Below, piece after piece: positions 37,343-47,407 of a DNA stretch of 64,000 nt. The DNA comes from Manduca sexta (Eukaryota > Arthropoda > Insecta > Lepidoptera > Sphingidae): positions 2,232,001-2,296,000 of the forward strand of contig NC_051116.1 of the NCBI RefSeq assembly GCF_014839805.1. The letters run 5' to 3'. A model generated the notes under the pieces. It was not told the DNA's origin. It worked only from the letters and a program-made list of their open reading frames with translations, and did no database searches. Position 1 is the stretch's first letter; every line of letters starts with the position of its first letter. The position numbers and the translations under genes are program-made.

Positions 37343-38633
37343 ATATAGATGAGTGTTTTTGGCGTTACCAGGTATAAAGGCGTATTAGTAACATGAACTT
37401 GTGGGCATAATATCGCGACGTTCGCCTTTCACATTTGTATGCCACTAAGTAAGGAGAGGTGAGCTTGAAGGCGCATATATTGGTGGGGAAATAACTTCTG
37501 TGAGTGTGGCTACTCTAACGTACAAATACATCCGCGACGTGCTAGTGTGCTCAAGTTGTTTGTTCGGCAATCAACTGATATCGTTATGGCTGGAAGTTAG
37601 TCACTTCACTATAACACCTACCCTACTGTTTCTCGACGCCGGTTTTCCGTAATGTCGACCGTATCGTCTTTGATTTAAGGCGCATTTAATTTTAAATTAT
37701 GTCTATCACTCCACCAATTACATTGCCCACACGCATCTACGTCATATAGACGTCACAAAAACACCGCTCGCTCCACAGCCATTCACTCATATACTTCACT
37801 TTCTTTTTAATTTTTATACTACGATGACATTACGCGCGTATTGTAAAAGGAATTATAGAACCAGTTTACTAAATTTCTAATTTTTCTTTTGTTCATCCCG
37901 AACAGTTCCTTTCGTGACTAACTTCGGACTATATCTAAAGATTGGCGACAGTTATTTTCGTATAAGATTATTCTCGAAATAACTTGAGACTTCCTTTTAT
38001 AAAAAGTATAAGGTCTTTCCGAAGTGTTATACTGGTAACGCCAATGTATTATACAACCAAAATTACATTTTGATTATTTTTACTTTAAGTATAGGTTTAA
38101 AAATAACATTCTCTTATTATTTTGTGAGATGGAGGTGCATTAAACATATATTTATACCTTAAACACAAATGGCACAGTAGTAGTTTTAAATAGATATATG
38201 TGGACATTAAAATAGAGGGATAAAAATGCCATGGAGTCTGCTGTTATCATATGAAATTACATAAAAAGTTTTAAATTACTTGTATTTATTTATATTTTTC
38301 GGAGTTCTTTATATTTGCTGTCACATTCCTCAGGCGGTATTAAACATTTTAATGATTATGTATGTAGATAATCTTATATTTAAGTTAATTTACTTTTACA
38401 TACAATATATCATGCCATTCAAATAATTATAATGACATATAAACTAGTAATCGGATTGTTATTGCAATAATTTGTTGTTAGTAAATGCGCTATTATTAGA
38501 AAATAATTTGATAATGGTAAATAACCATTTGTGAACTTTTGTTATAAACGTTGCCACCGCCAGTGACATATATCCGGCATGACATGTACTAGTTTATATG
38601 TCGCCCTTGAAAATTGTATAATTCTTGTAAATC

Positions 38634-38652
38634 AATAAAAATATACAATAAA
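38634..38652 (+). terminator. Candidate delta-COP poly(A) signals
   Basis: AATAAA occurs at 38634-38639 and 38647-38652, about 1.3 kb after the delta-COP stop codon. They are only 33-51 bp before the presumed start codon of the next gene on the same strand. Confidence 0.5.
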
Positions 38653-38684
38653 AATGTAGTTTGATTTCGCGGTAAAATAATAAA

Positions 38685-41070
38685 ATGTGCAGGTTTATTT
38701 TATTCTTGTTATCGTGTTGTGCGGCCCAGAATGATTACAATTTAAAAACTATTTTGTACATGGCGCGAAGTAGAACATTGGAACCGAATTACAATGAGAC
38801 TTGTTGGTAAATCTTTGTTTTAAAAAAAAAATTAGATTCCGATTCAATGTAACAAATGAAACTGCAAGGCAAAAGCGTGTAGATGATTATGATTAGTTTA
38901 TCACGAGTACAAGCTCTTTGAAATAACCAAACTAGTCATCAGGTCTGTTTATGTTTTTGAGTAAAGATATTCATAATAAACATTATCAATATGATGTATC
39001 TATAACACTTAGAAATTACAAAAACTACAGTATTTTTTTATTTACTTCCGTCGCATACAACTTTAATTAGCGAGTCATTTTAAATAGTTTTTTCATCCCT
39101 GGAGAACTACCAAGTGAACGCAGTGCCAGCGTCGGAAACACAGTATCCTTGGATAGCGCGCGTTGTACATTCGTCCACGAACGACTTGCCGCATGTGTGT
39201 ACTGCCGTATGTATCGAGAAAAGGATATTTATTACAGCAGCAAGGTGTATTTACAGGTAGATTCTAATTGAGTTGTCGAGAATATTTCCAAATAAAATAT
39301 TTACCATGTTTAATTCAGTTATATCCTTAGGTCTACGATTCATTAAAAAAAATTGGACTTCATTTGACAATTTTCTATTTGCTACTTCACTTAACTTTAT
39401 AAAACAAGTCGTATAGCAACACAATGTACAAGTCATCAGTTTTAACTTTAGCATAACAATTATACAGCCTAGATTTATTATTTGTAACCTAAGATCTATA
39501 TCCTAATTTTCCAGTTTAAAAGTAAGCTACACCACAGTAATTTATATGGACCAACGTCTCCCCGTGCTAGCGTTCGTCGTGCCGTCAGACGGGACTAAAC
39601 AAGCGTTTGACGACATAGGTTTCATAGTCGTTGAGGCCGGGTACATCGGCCCCTGGCCTGTTATACAATTGTTCAACGCCGTCAACAGAACTGATAATGA
39701 CTTCCAATGGTTCGCCAATATGGATGCGAATGGAATTGAGTACAGGGTTGTCGGATATGCTACAGAGAAGGTAACAGGAAACGCTATCGCACCATTATGA
39801 GTGCCAGGGGCGGCTTTAGGGTATAACGAACCGGGCAACCACCCAGGGCCTTGCGCCTACAGGGGCTTTGCGTGCGGTGCTTTGAAGGAAATTTTTGCGA
39901 TTTTACCAAGCAAACTGTGAAAACCGGGAAATTTTCTTGCGCCGTCCGGGGCAACTCGTTGTATTTTTTTGATATCACCTGGGGCCTCGCGTCCACTAAG
40001 GCCGCCTCTGATGAGTACAATGACGTAACCTCAAACCAATAATTATAATTAGCACTTGAAACTATGACAATTTTCAATGTTTGCTATTCCTACTCGTATC
40101 AATTCTGCACTTACGTCAGTGTGACGAGGTGCCATATATTTTACAATTAGATGCTAGGTTTTGCTCGTATTTTCATCCGTGTATAAATTTTATTGAGAGA
40201 AAGTAATATTTACTGCCTCGCCGGTATAATTGTATTGCGGTACAATTGCTGTGCTGAGGTCTCGGATTCGATCCCCGGGTCGGGTAGTGATTAATAGACT
40301 TTTCTGCTCAGTATCAGCCCGGAGTCTGGAATTGTGCCCAATGTGGCGATAGGCTCACCTCTGTCATATCTAAGGATGCAATACATAAGTCAGGGCGTCA
40401 GAGCACCAGTTGCACCTCTGCCTACCCCTTTGGGGATGAAGAGTGTGTGCGTCTGTGTAGTATTTAACACTCGTAATAATTTAGTTTCCTGGAGTCAGAA
40501 AAAAGTCGGCCTTGTGGATTCTGAGATTACCTCCTATATCGATGCTCACAAAATTTATCTATTTCTATAGAAAACTAAATGTATTGGCGATATTGCAACA
40601 TAAGTTCAAACTTGTTTTGACGTAGGCGAATCTAAACCTAAAAACTTATATTTTCCTAACAGGGCATCCACCGCATTAAATCATCAGACAGACAGTTCAA
40701 TCTCACAGATTTGGATATATATTGCGACATTGACTTATGCTCAAACATCATGACATTTTTCGGGCATATTCAAGGTTTTCGAGTGCCGTGTTATCACTCT
40801 TGTACACTCCTAGAATTTAAATCTAATGACGAGAAATGCAAAAGTTATCATGGAGTGGAAGGAGGAGCTGTGATAGACTTGAAGACGAACAAGTTAGTGG
40901 GGGTGGCGACTTGGGGCGCTTATTTTCGGAAGTATGAATTGCCTGTGGGCTATTCGGTTGTCAACTCTGATAACTTTTTCAAAGATTACAAATGCGCTAA
41001 GCACATTAGAGACGATAGCGGTTTGTTAGTTACCACAGGTTATTATCAAGGTTTATGTGATGCACAATAA
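38685..41070 (+). CDS. Secreted serine protease homologue, catalytically dead
   Basis: Members of the S1 (chymotrypsin-fold) family are proteases or, when the triad is lost, non-enzymatic binding and immune cofactors. Exons: a tentative first exon 38685-about 38806 (signal peptide MCRFILFLLSCCAA, then QNDYNLKTILYMARS); exon 2, about 39088-39256; exon 3, 39515-39770; exon 4, 40663-41070 (stop TAA). Exon 2 encodes ETQYPWIARVVHSS and CIEKRIFITAARCIYS, which aligns to the usual TAAHC block but has Arg in place of the catalytic His. Exon 4 has YHGVEGGAVIDLKTNKLVGV where GDSGGP is expected, so Glu replaces the active Ser. Exons 2-4 join in frame. The join of exon 1 to exon 2 does not keep frame with the strongest donor (TG|GTAAAT), so exon 1, the donor choice or a missing small exon is unresolved. 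The ORF is otherwise clean, arguing for a functional pseudo-enzyme and against a pseudogene. Confidence 0.7.
40211..40455 (+). mobile_element. tRNA-derived SINE (family B) in the protease-homologue intron
   Basis: TACTGCCTCGCCGGTATAAT TG, then GGATTCGATCCCCGGGTCGG, the body TTTTCTGCTCAGTATCAGCC CGGAGTCTGG, and CCCCTTTGGGGATGAAGAGTGTG. It is diverged, in the same orientation as the gene, and lies between exons 3 and 4. Confidence 0.8.
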
Positions 41071-41071
41071 A
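41066..41071 (+). terminator. AATAAA poly(A) signal overlapping the stop codon
   Basis: The TAA stop of the protease homologue (41068-41070) is embedded in AATAAA at 41066-41071, so the 3' UTR would be only about 15-30 nt. Confidence 0.6.
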
Positions 41072-41816
41072 GAAATATGCACTGTTTTTTTATTATTATT
41101 TATATTAGTCGAAGTAGTAATTTTTGATGGTTTAGTTAATTCCTACGACATGTTCTAGGTTTCATTGTGTCAATATATTAAGACAGTATTGCATTTATAT
41201 TTTTATTTTCTTACAAAATACCATTAATCTTCTGAAGGTAATTAGGCAAAATGAAGAAAACAATTAATGCTTTTAAAGACTTATATTTTTAATTTTTATT
41301 CTTAATCTAGAGGACTTATAAAATGCATTGTACTTATCAAATGTTTTTTTTAACACTACTACAATTCCTCACAAAGACCAAATAGCCAAAGTTGGAACAC
41401 ACATTAATTAGCAGTATGTCTATATGTATATGTACTATAAAGACATTTTATTTTTACATAGATTATAACTGGGTACTTGACAGTAATGTATGTCACAATA
41501 TGATAGAAAAGAGGTGACATATATTGATCATATAAAAAAGCTGATTCAATTGTATTAACAGTTTGCAAATAGTAATCTGAAATAAACAGTTTGCTTTCAC
41601 CATTAAATTAAAACTAAAGTATTCTTCAGAATTCCATGCTACCTTTGAAATTAAATTATTTGGTAGTGTTTTGCTATAATTAGTAACTAAATTATTCAAC
41701 ATTCTCTAGAAATTATTAATATATTTTTTTAAATATTGCAGAAGTTAGAAAATAAAAATTTGCATCTAAATTTTGAAGGTGAAATATATATTGTGAAAAT
41801 AAAATATGATCATTAA

Positions 41817-43118
41817 TTATAGATTATTTGTTCCAAAATTGAATTTAAATTCAGAATCAGAAAATGAAAATTTAAATTTCTTTGTAATTTCCACATTATT
41901 TTTGTCTGTGTTGACATCACTTACATTTATTTTAGTGTTGTCATCATTAACTACTGCAATGTCGTCATTTTCTACATTAGTCTCCACAGTATTGCTAGGA
42001 TTTGTATTTTTGTTGGCATCTACTTGTTCTGGGGCTAAATCAAAATTAAATCTAAATGAACTATCTCCTGTTGTTAAAAATGCTGATTTTCTTAGAAAAG
42101 TTGCTTTAGGCTTATCTTGAACTTCCGAAATCTTTATCTTGCTTGCCACTGCAATAAAATATGATATTTTAAACTTTGTAAACCATGTTGATATTACACA
42201 AGTTTTAAAAGCGGAATCTTACATATGAGCAGAATTTCTAAATTCATTTTTCCTTATCTTCTAAATTAACTTTTACAAAGTTAGGAAGGAAAGGGAAGAT
42301 AGTTACGCTTGGCAAGTTTTTTTTCTTCTGCTGCCATTTTAGCTCTGTAGTCTCCGAAATGTGTCCTCATCAACTGTCTCTTCCGTACCATCGGCTGGTT
42401 GTTGTTTTTTAAAACTGTCAAGACTTTCCATGTTTCTTGTACTGTGAATAGAGAATATTATTAATTTTCCAAAATGCTATTTATGGATGACAAATTGTTA
42501 ATTGTTGTGTAATTAAGAGCATAATAGTAAAAAAAAATACTGTCGGAAAATTAATCTGAAATATAGTTTATTGGGATGTCCGTAAAAACAATTCTTCTGG
42601 ACCTGGGAATTGAACCCAGATACAAAACAGCTAAATATACTAAAGAAAGTAGGTATTATAATTTCATAACTATTTGTTATTTTTAAGAACATTTCAATAG
42701 AAACATTAATCATAAGTCAATTTCGACTTTGTTGCACCAGTAAAGTATTAACAAATAATGTTATAATATTATTTGTTAATAATTGAAAATATCTTGTGGA
42801 AAAATAACACGATGACTTTTGTAGAAAAGTTTATATTGTTGAAATGTTAAATTGTCAAAACAGGAAAAAAAATTATTAAAAAAACATATTCTATGTTAAA
42901 AGACACGTATATTATAAAAATAACAAACTTAAGTACTTACATTGCTTTTCATTTCCTTTTTTCTCACTCAAAGTTCGTTCCAGTTGTTGAATACACCAGC
43001 ATAGCTCTAACTGAAATTGTCTTCTTGTTTCTTCGGGGTCTACGTCATCATTACAGGGCTTTTGAATAGAATTAGGTTGAACCTTACCCTTTGAATGTAA
43101 TTTTGTAGGTTTCGGCAT
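41817..43118 (-). CDS. UPF0488 / C8orf33-like protein, three exons
   Basis: This conserved animal family has no settled function. Exons on the minus strand are 43118-42941, 42441-42307 and 42148-41817. They sum to 645 nt, 214 aa plus stop. The donors GTAAGT and GTAACT and the acceptors TTCACAG and ATTGCAG keep frame. Family landmarks are [19 protein letters not shown] in exon 1, [19 protein letters not shown] in exon 2, and the C-terminal motif SSFRFNFD in exon 3. The tail is Asn/Asp/Val-rich and low-complexity, and repeats a Phe-rich motif near the end (KFKFSF, EFKFNF). The N-terminus is Lys-rich. The start codon is 295 bp from the start of the divergent small gene at 43414, so the two probably share a bidirectional promoter. 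I am confident of the family by motif memory; a database match would settle it. Confidence 0.82.
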
Positions 43119-43413
43119 CTTTAAAATAAAATTCTAGAGATTTCAACACGTTCCTCGCTTTGTTTTGAAATTTCAATGACAATTGACATTTTAAATAGAG
43201 CTGCTTTTTATCGTTTTTACAAAACCGGTAAAAAGGTAATTTGTTGTCCATGGTCAGTTAGACGATTACTTAACAATTTTATATTTACAGGAAGCACACA
43301 TCACTATTTCAGTTCGTACAGTGGTGACATCCGGGTGTGACATAATGTGGCAGAATTAGTTACTAAAACGTAACCTCAAAATAAATTGTTCAAATTTTTC
43401 ACGAGATAATAGT
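43119..43413. promoter_or_regulatory. Shared (bidirectional) promoter region
   Basis: This is the 295-bp gap between two divergent start codons (UPF0488 protein on minus, 60-aa membrane protein on plus). It must contain both 5' UTRs and core promoters. No TATA box is obvious at a sensible spacing. TTTTATATTTACAG near 43290 could be a splice acceptor for a 5' UTR intron of the plus-strand gene. Confidence 0.5.
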
Positions 43414-44141
43414 ATGCCGCTTGGAAAATTTGGAAAAATAACTCTTTCGTGGTAATTTCCTAAATTAAATATTAATATATCGCGCTTTTGAGTTGTAGCA
43501 AGTTATTGTTGGTGAGCCAAAAAATATTTTCAAAGTAATCTATTTATCTTATCCTACTACGATTTTTCTTAATAATTCTCATTTATTACTTTAACAAAAA
43601 CACGAGTTATTTAGTGCCAGAAATGCCTATAGCAACATCAACTTTATCTTGTAACATTTCATTTCTTTCTTTTGAATTTATGTTTACATTTTTCTCACAT
43701 TTTTTACATCATAACTATTCACTATTATGTATCAAGGTAATTTTTTTATTATAGGTAGATCTATAAGTGCCTATGAATTTAATGATATCTAAAATTGTCT
43801 GTAAGAAGGCAGACACTGTAATCATTAGTTTGGTTATGTTTGGTATATTTTTCCTTTATAAACTTATCATTATTCAAGGGTACCAATTTATAAGTAATTT
43901 AAAATGTTGATTCAAGTCTGTGTACCCCATATACTTCCCTATAAGTCCACTTAAACATATAATAATTAATAAACAAAATAATTTGATCCCTTCCAGGCTG
44001 GGAATAACAGTGACAAGTTTATCTCTATTTGTGGTCGCCAAGAACTACGTAAATGGTTGCCGCCAGGAGAATATGAAAGCTCGTGAACGCATGCGCCGGT
44101 CTAACGAGGGAGAGTATCCTGACTTGTACCGCAAGCTCTGA
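43414..44141 (+). CDS. 60-aa single-pass membrane protein from two small exons
   Basis: Exon 1 (43414-43451, 38 nt) starts MPLGKFGKITLS and ends TG|GTAATT. Exon 2 (43997-44141) begins after TTGATCCCTTCCAG and completes a Trp codon. The total is 183 nt, 60 aa plus stop. The N-terminal half holds one hydrophobic segment (about residues 12-27, WLGITVTSLSLFVVA). The C-terminal half is highly charged (RQENMKARERMRRSNEGEYP, then DLYRKL). This layout, a short N-terminus, one helix and a basic soluble tail, is typical of small mitochondrial inner-membrane or ER proteins. I do not recognise the family. The exon pair is supported by exact phase, consensus splice sites and a good A-rich start context (AGATAATAGTATGC). 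It lies 619 bp upstream of Tim10 on the same strand. Confidence 0.72.
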
Positions 44142-44242
44142 GCTAATAGTTTGTATGTTAAACTTATAACAGTACTTATCCAAATATTTACGCTCTTTGA
44201 CCACCACCTCTGTTTTGATGTTTATGATCATTTAAACACATA

Positions 44243-44433
44243 CAGCCTTACTTATAAACTTGTTTTAGCATTAAGAGATGGTTAAGAATTGCTTAAATAG
44301 CTGTCAAAAACATCACCGGTTCCTAGTTTAAACCTTATTAAGAGGGAAGATGGCAGGTTTTGACTTACAGCTGATCGAGTAAACTTGTGTTTTAACTAAG
44401 CACAGCTTTGCGAATTTTTTATAAGTAAGACTG
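44243..44433. mobile_element. MITE (family I), second copy
   Basis: CAGCCTTACTTATAAACTTG and ATTTTTTATAAGTAAGACTG are inverted terminal repeats. The interior matches 23349-23527. It lies about 100 bp downstream of the 60-aa gene, probably in its 3' UTR or between it and Tim10. Confidence 0.78.
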
Positions 44434-44760
44434 CAAATGTTCAATTTTGTAGTTTATAAACACTAATATTGATGTACTATGAACAGAATATGTATTATAT
44501 GTTTTATATTTAGTGTAAATATGTAATGGAATATAGGGTTTTTGTAAATGGTACAGTTATCTTAAAGTATCCTTGAACATTTGTACTCTTGACTATTGAT
44601 TGTTTACTACATCATAATTTTTGATAAATATAATTTTCTGGTGAACAAAATTCAATTATTAAATTTTTATTATTTTCCTACTATTTCTATAACTTTCACT
44701 AAAATAATGATCCAGTTTTTTTTTCTAGCCCTAAATTAATCCCAAAGACAAAGTATAAGG

Positions 44761-45414
44761 ATGGCGGTGCCACAGTTGGATCCCGCCAAGCTGCAGCTGG
44801 TCCAGGAGTTGGAGATTGAGATGATGTCCGACATGTACAACAGGCTGGTGGGAGCGTGCCACCGTAAATGCATACCCATTAAGTACCACGAGGCAGAGCT
44901 TGGTAAGGGCTTAAATTTTTTTTTGCTCTGAATGACGAGACGAGCTTTCTGTTCGCCTCATGGTAAGCAATACGACCGCCCATAAACAGTAGAAACACCA
45001 TCCAACACCTTAAATTATAAAGTATTGTTTGGTATTCCACTGCGCTCGCCATCCCAAGATATCAGATGTTAAGTCTTATTATGTCCAGTAGTTACACTGA
45101 CACTGTAGAAATATAGACAGTTCTTAGTTAATTTAGTTAGGTGGGTTTGCAAAAACAATACTAATACTCGTAAATTATCATGACCATAAGACGCATTCAT
45201 TCATCGTAATATTAAGGTGAGTTATTAGAGTTTAAAACAAAACCAAAAAGTTTATTATCAAAAATCTGTTTCAGGCAAAGGAGAGTCAGTGTGTCTAGAC
45301 AGATGCGTGGCTAAGTACCTGGATGTCCACGAACGCATCGGCAAGAAGCTATCTAACATGTCCCAAGGGGAGGAGGACCTCACTAAAGTCAACCTTCCCG
45401 AACCTAAGAAATAG
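44761..45414 (+). CDS. Tim10: Mitochondrial import inner membrane translocase subunit Tim10
   Basis: Small Tim chaperone of the intermembrane space; with Tim9 it forms a hexamer that escorts hydrophobic carriers and beta-barrel precursors. Exons 44761-44902 and 45275-45414 give 282 nt, 93 aa plus stop. The N-terminus is [37 protein letters not shown]. The twin CX3C motifs are C33-HRK-C37 and C54-LDR-C58, spaced by 16 residues as in the family, and [18 protein letters not shown] completes the second helix. An acceptor-like TTTTTTTTCTAG at 44717-44728 lies 32 bp upstream of the ATG, so a 5' UTR intron is likely. The single coding intron carries a family D repeat in antisense. The gene is convergent with the PIG-M unit. 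Confidence 0.95.
44925..45125 (-). repeat. Family D repeat inside the Tim10 intron
   Basis: TTGCTCTGAATGACGAGACG AGCTTTC..., CGACCGCCCATAAACAGTAG and TTCCACTGCGCTCGCCATCC are the reverse complement of the 13.1-kb and 51.1-kb copies. It fills about half of the 372-bp intron. Confidence 0.75.
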
Positions 45415-45667
45415 CAGTCTCAATAGGGTAACTTTGAATTACCATACTACAATATGCTGCCTTTTTGGTAGAATTCTGACTGACTCGGCATTTGTAACAG
45501 ATATATTTTCAGTAAGAGCATCCTATTTTTAGTTCAGAGTTACCCTGATTGACCATAATTATAAGGTATCTTTATAACAAACTAATTATTCAATATTAAA
45601 TTCTGTTATACATCAACAACTATAATTTATATAATAGTTTATAAATTATAATTAATATGTTATCCAT

Positions 45668-45673
45668 AATAAA
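45668..45673 (+). terminator. Candidate Tim10 poly(A) signal
   Basis: AATAAA lies 254 bp after the Tim10 stop. Another plus-strand AATAAA is near 45825. The convergent PIG-M signal lies at 45858-45863, so the transcripts probably end close together or overlap. Confidence 0.5.
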
Positions 45674-45857
45674 TACATGTGAAAATTAAAAAATGTTTAT
45701 GATATTTAGTTTGTTATAAGACACCATCAAAGTGAGTGATTGTGTTTTGAACTGTTGGGACAGCTCCATAACTGTGGAAGCATTTTTGTTTCGTAGGTAC
45801 ATAGAGAATGTTAGCTAATATATAGAAATAAAACAAGTACACACACACATTCTACAT

Positions 45858-45863
45858 TTTATT
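45858..45863 (-). terminator. Candidate poly(A) signal of the PIG-M unit
   Basis: TTTATT on the plus strand (AATAAA on minus) lies 53 bp beyond the PIG-M stop codon and would end the three-ORF transcript. Confidence 0.55.
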
Positions 45864-45915
45864 TCAGTCTAAATTACAAGAAAAATCTATATATAAATAT
45901 TGCACGACTAAAAAT

Positions 45916-47202
45916 CTATTTATTTTTTATATCACGGCTAACCAGATTATATCCGAAGCCGAAATCGGGCTGATAGCACAACACTAGCTGCCCGAGAAGA
46001 AAAACATTTGCGCAAAAGAAGACGACGCTTTTCAGCCAAATCAAAATAAAAACTTCCCTGGACTTAAACTCCAAGAGATATGCGTAGAAAAGCCAAGCGC
46101 CTTGCCCAAGAGCCCACAATAACGCCATATATACCGCTCTAGCTCGGACCATCTTGAAACTATGCACTACTAATGGAAACAAGGAGAGAAACCAGACGAA
46201 ATATTGTGACGTGATGACGCTGTTGAACGCTACGAGAATGACTGCCTGCGAGAACATGGCGAAAGGCAACGTCCTTGGATCACAACCAAAACCCATTCCC
46301 AAAACGAGTATTATAATAAATTCGAAAACTTGCATCACCAACTTCACAACATCTACCGCCAGTATCTGATCCATAGTCAAATACGAATAGTAAAACATTA
46401 TAGAAAAGTTGTGCCTCGTATCCTTTCTAAATAGATGATAAATATACGTCTCGAAGAGGAATTCATAACCATACAATGTGTACATGGTGTGAGTCAGTGA
46501 ATATAGGGTTCCCACGCAGCTCAACGTCAGAAGAAGCTGTTTTTTGTTCGGCATTAGGTTACATACAAACGAACCAAGACTAGTAATTCTCTTATACTGG
46601 CAATCGCATAGCGACAGATACATGGGGAAGCTAAATACCAGAGGATACAATCGTAGATGGATTGAAACACCAAGCATCACTCCCGCTAATACGAATTTCG
46701 ACAATCCTTTCACAACTTCAGTTTGTAAGAAAAGCAGAGACATTATTACGAAAAAGCACGCGACAGAATCTGCATTGCCCCGCGTTGATATAGCAATACT
46801 AAGAGGATTATACAGCCAAATAAGCGAGCTATAGGTCGCTATTTTCGAAGCATTCTTAATTTTACTTAAATGGTACTCTACCAACACTTTCACACCTACG
46901 GTTACAAGTATATCAAAAGCCGAGAACAACAGTTTGCCGAATTCCTTACCTATCAATATATTTGGTATCATAAGGTAGGCTACAAGAGGACTGTAGCGAT
47001 ACGTGTGCCTTTTGTATGGCGAATTGCCATTCAACACATGTCTGGCAGCGTCAGTGAACACTTTATAATCGACATCTGTATATGGCACGTCGTAGTACTT
47101 GTCGTGGTAATTGCCATAGAGAATCAAGAGAAGTCTGATAAAGACACCTGCCATCAAATGCCATTTGAATGGCAGGTGAATGAACTGCACTAGTCTATGC
47201 AT
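45916..47202 (-). CDS. PIGM: GPI mannosyltransferase 1 (PIG-M), third ORF of a three-ORF unit
   Basis: PIG-M adds the first mannose (alpha-1,4) to glucosaminyl-phosphatidylinositol on the luminal side of the ER, an essential step in GPI-anchor synthesis. It is one uninterrupted ORF of 428 aa, close to the mammalian size as I recall it. The first membrane segment (GVFIRLLLILYG) is followed by YYDVPYTDVDYKVFTDAARH, whose D43-V-D45 is the luminal DXD motif needed for activity. GNSPYKRHTYRYSPLVAYLM is the other family signature. Several further hydrophobic helices follow, and the C-terminus is short and basic (SRDIKNK). The ATG lies one nucleotide after the stop of the NDUFAF8-like ORF (TAA-A-ATG). 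I see no separate promoter or splice acceptor in front of it, so translation would depend on a shared mRNA. Confidence 0.93.
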   Translation of the reverse strand: MHRLVQFIHLPFKWHLMAGVFIRLLLILYGNYHDKYYDVPYTDVDYKVFTDAARHVLNGNSPYKRHTYRYSPLVAYLMIPNILIGKEFGKLLFSAFDILVTVGVKVLVEYHLSKIKNASKIATYSSLIWLYNPLSIAISTRGNADSVACFFVIMSLLFLQTEVVKGLSKFVLAGVMLGVSIHLRLYPLVFSFPMYLSLCDCQYKRITSLGSFVCNLMPNKKQLLLTLSCVGTLYSLTHTMYTLYGYEFLFETYIYHLFRKDTRHNFSIMFYYSYLTMDQILAVDVVKLVMQVFEFIIILVLGMGFGCDPRTLPFAMFSQAVILVAFNSVITSQYFVWFLSLFPLVVHSFKMVRARAVYMALLWALGQGAWLFYAYLLEFKSREVFILIWLKSVVFFCANVFLLGQLVLCYQPDFGFGYNLVSRDIKNK

Positions 47203-47203
47203 T

Positions 47204-47404
47204 TTAGATCCTAGTCTTTAATCCCCTAGCAGCAGATTGCAGACAAGTCTTGAACTCTTGGAATTCCTTCAGACAATCGTCCTTCTTAACCGTATCTTCT
47301 TTAACCAGAACGCACTTGGCGTAAAGGGCGCCTTGTTTAGAGCACTTTGCGTAGATCAGGGGGTACTTCGCAAACCTCTCTTTGGCTTTAGCGACCGCTT
47401 CCAT
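47204..47404 (-). CDS. NDUFAF8: Twin-CX9C protein, NDUFAF8-like, second ORF of the unit
   Basis: This is a 66-aa protein with cysteines at 21, 31, 44 and 54: two CX9C pairs (C-SKQGALYAK-C and C-LKEFQEFKT-C), the coiled-coil-helix-coiled-coil-helix signature of Mia40 substrates in the mitochondrial intermembrane space. Size, spacing and the pattern RFAKYP...YAKC...YAKCV...CLKEFQEFKTC resemble NDUFAF8 (C17orf89), a complex I assembly factor that stabilises NDUFAF5. Its ATG lies three nucleotides after the stop of the upstream ORF (TAA-ATT-ATG), and its stop is one nucleotide before the PIG-M ATG. The twin-CX9C assignment is near certain; the NDUFAF8 name is a good but not proven match. Confidence 0.85.
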   Translation of the reverse strand: MEAVAKAKERFAKYPLIYAKCSKQGALYAKCVLVKEDTVKKDDCLKEFQEFKTCLQSAARGLKTRI

Positions 47405-47407
47405 AAT

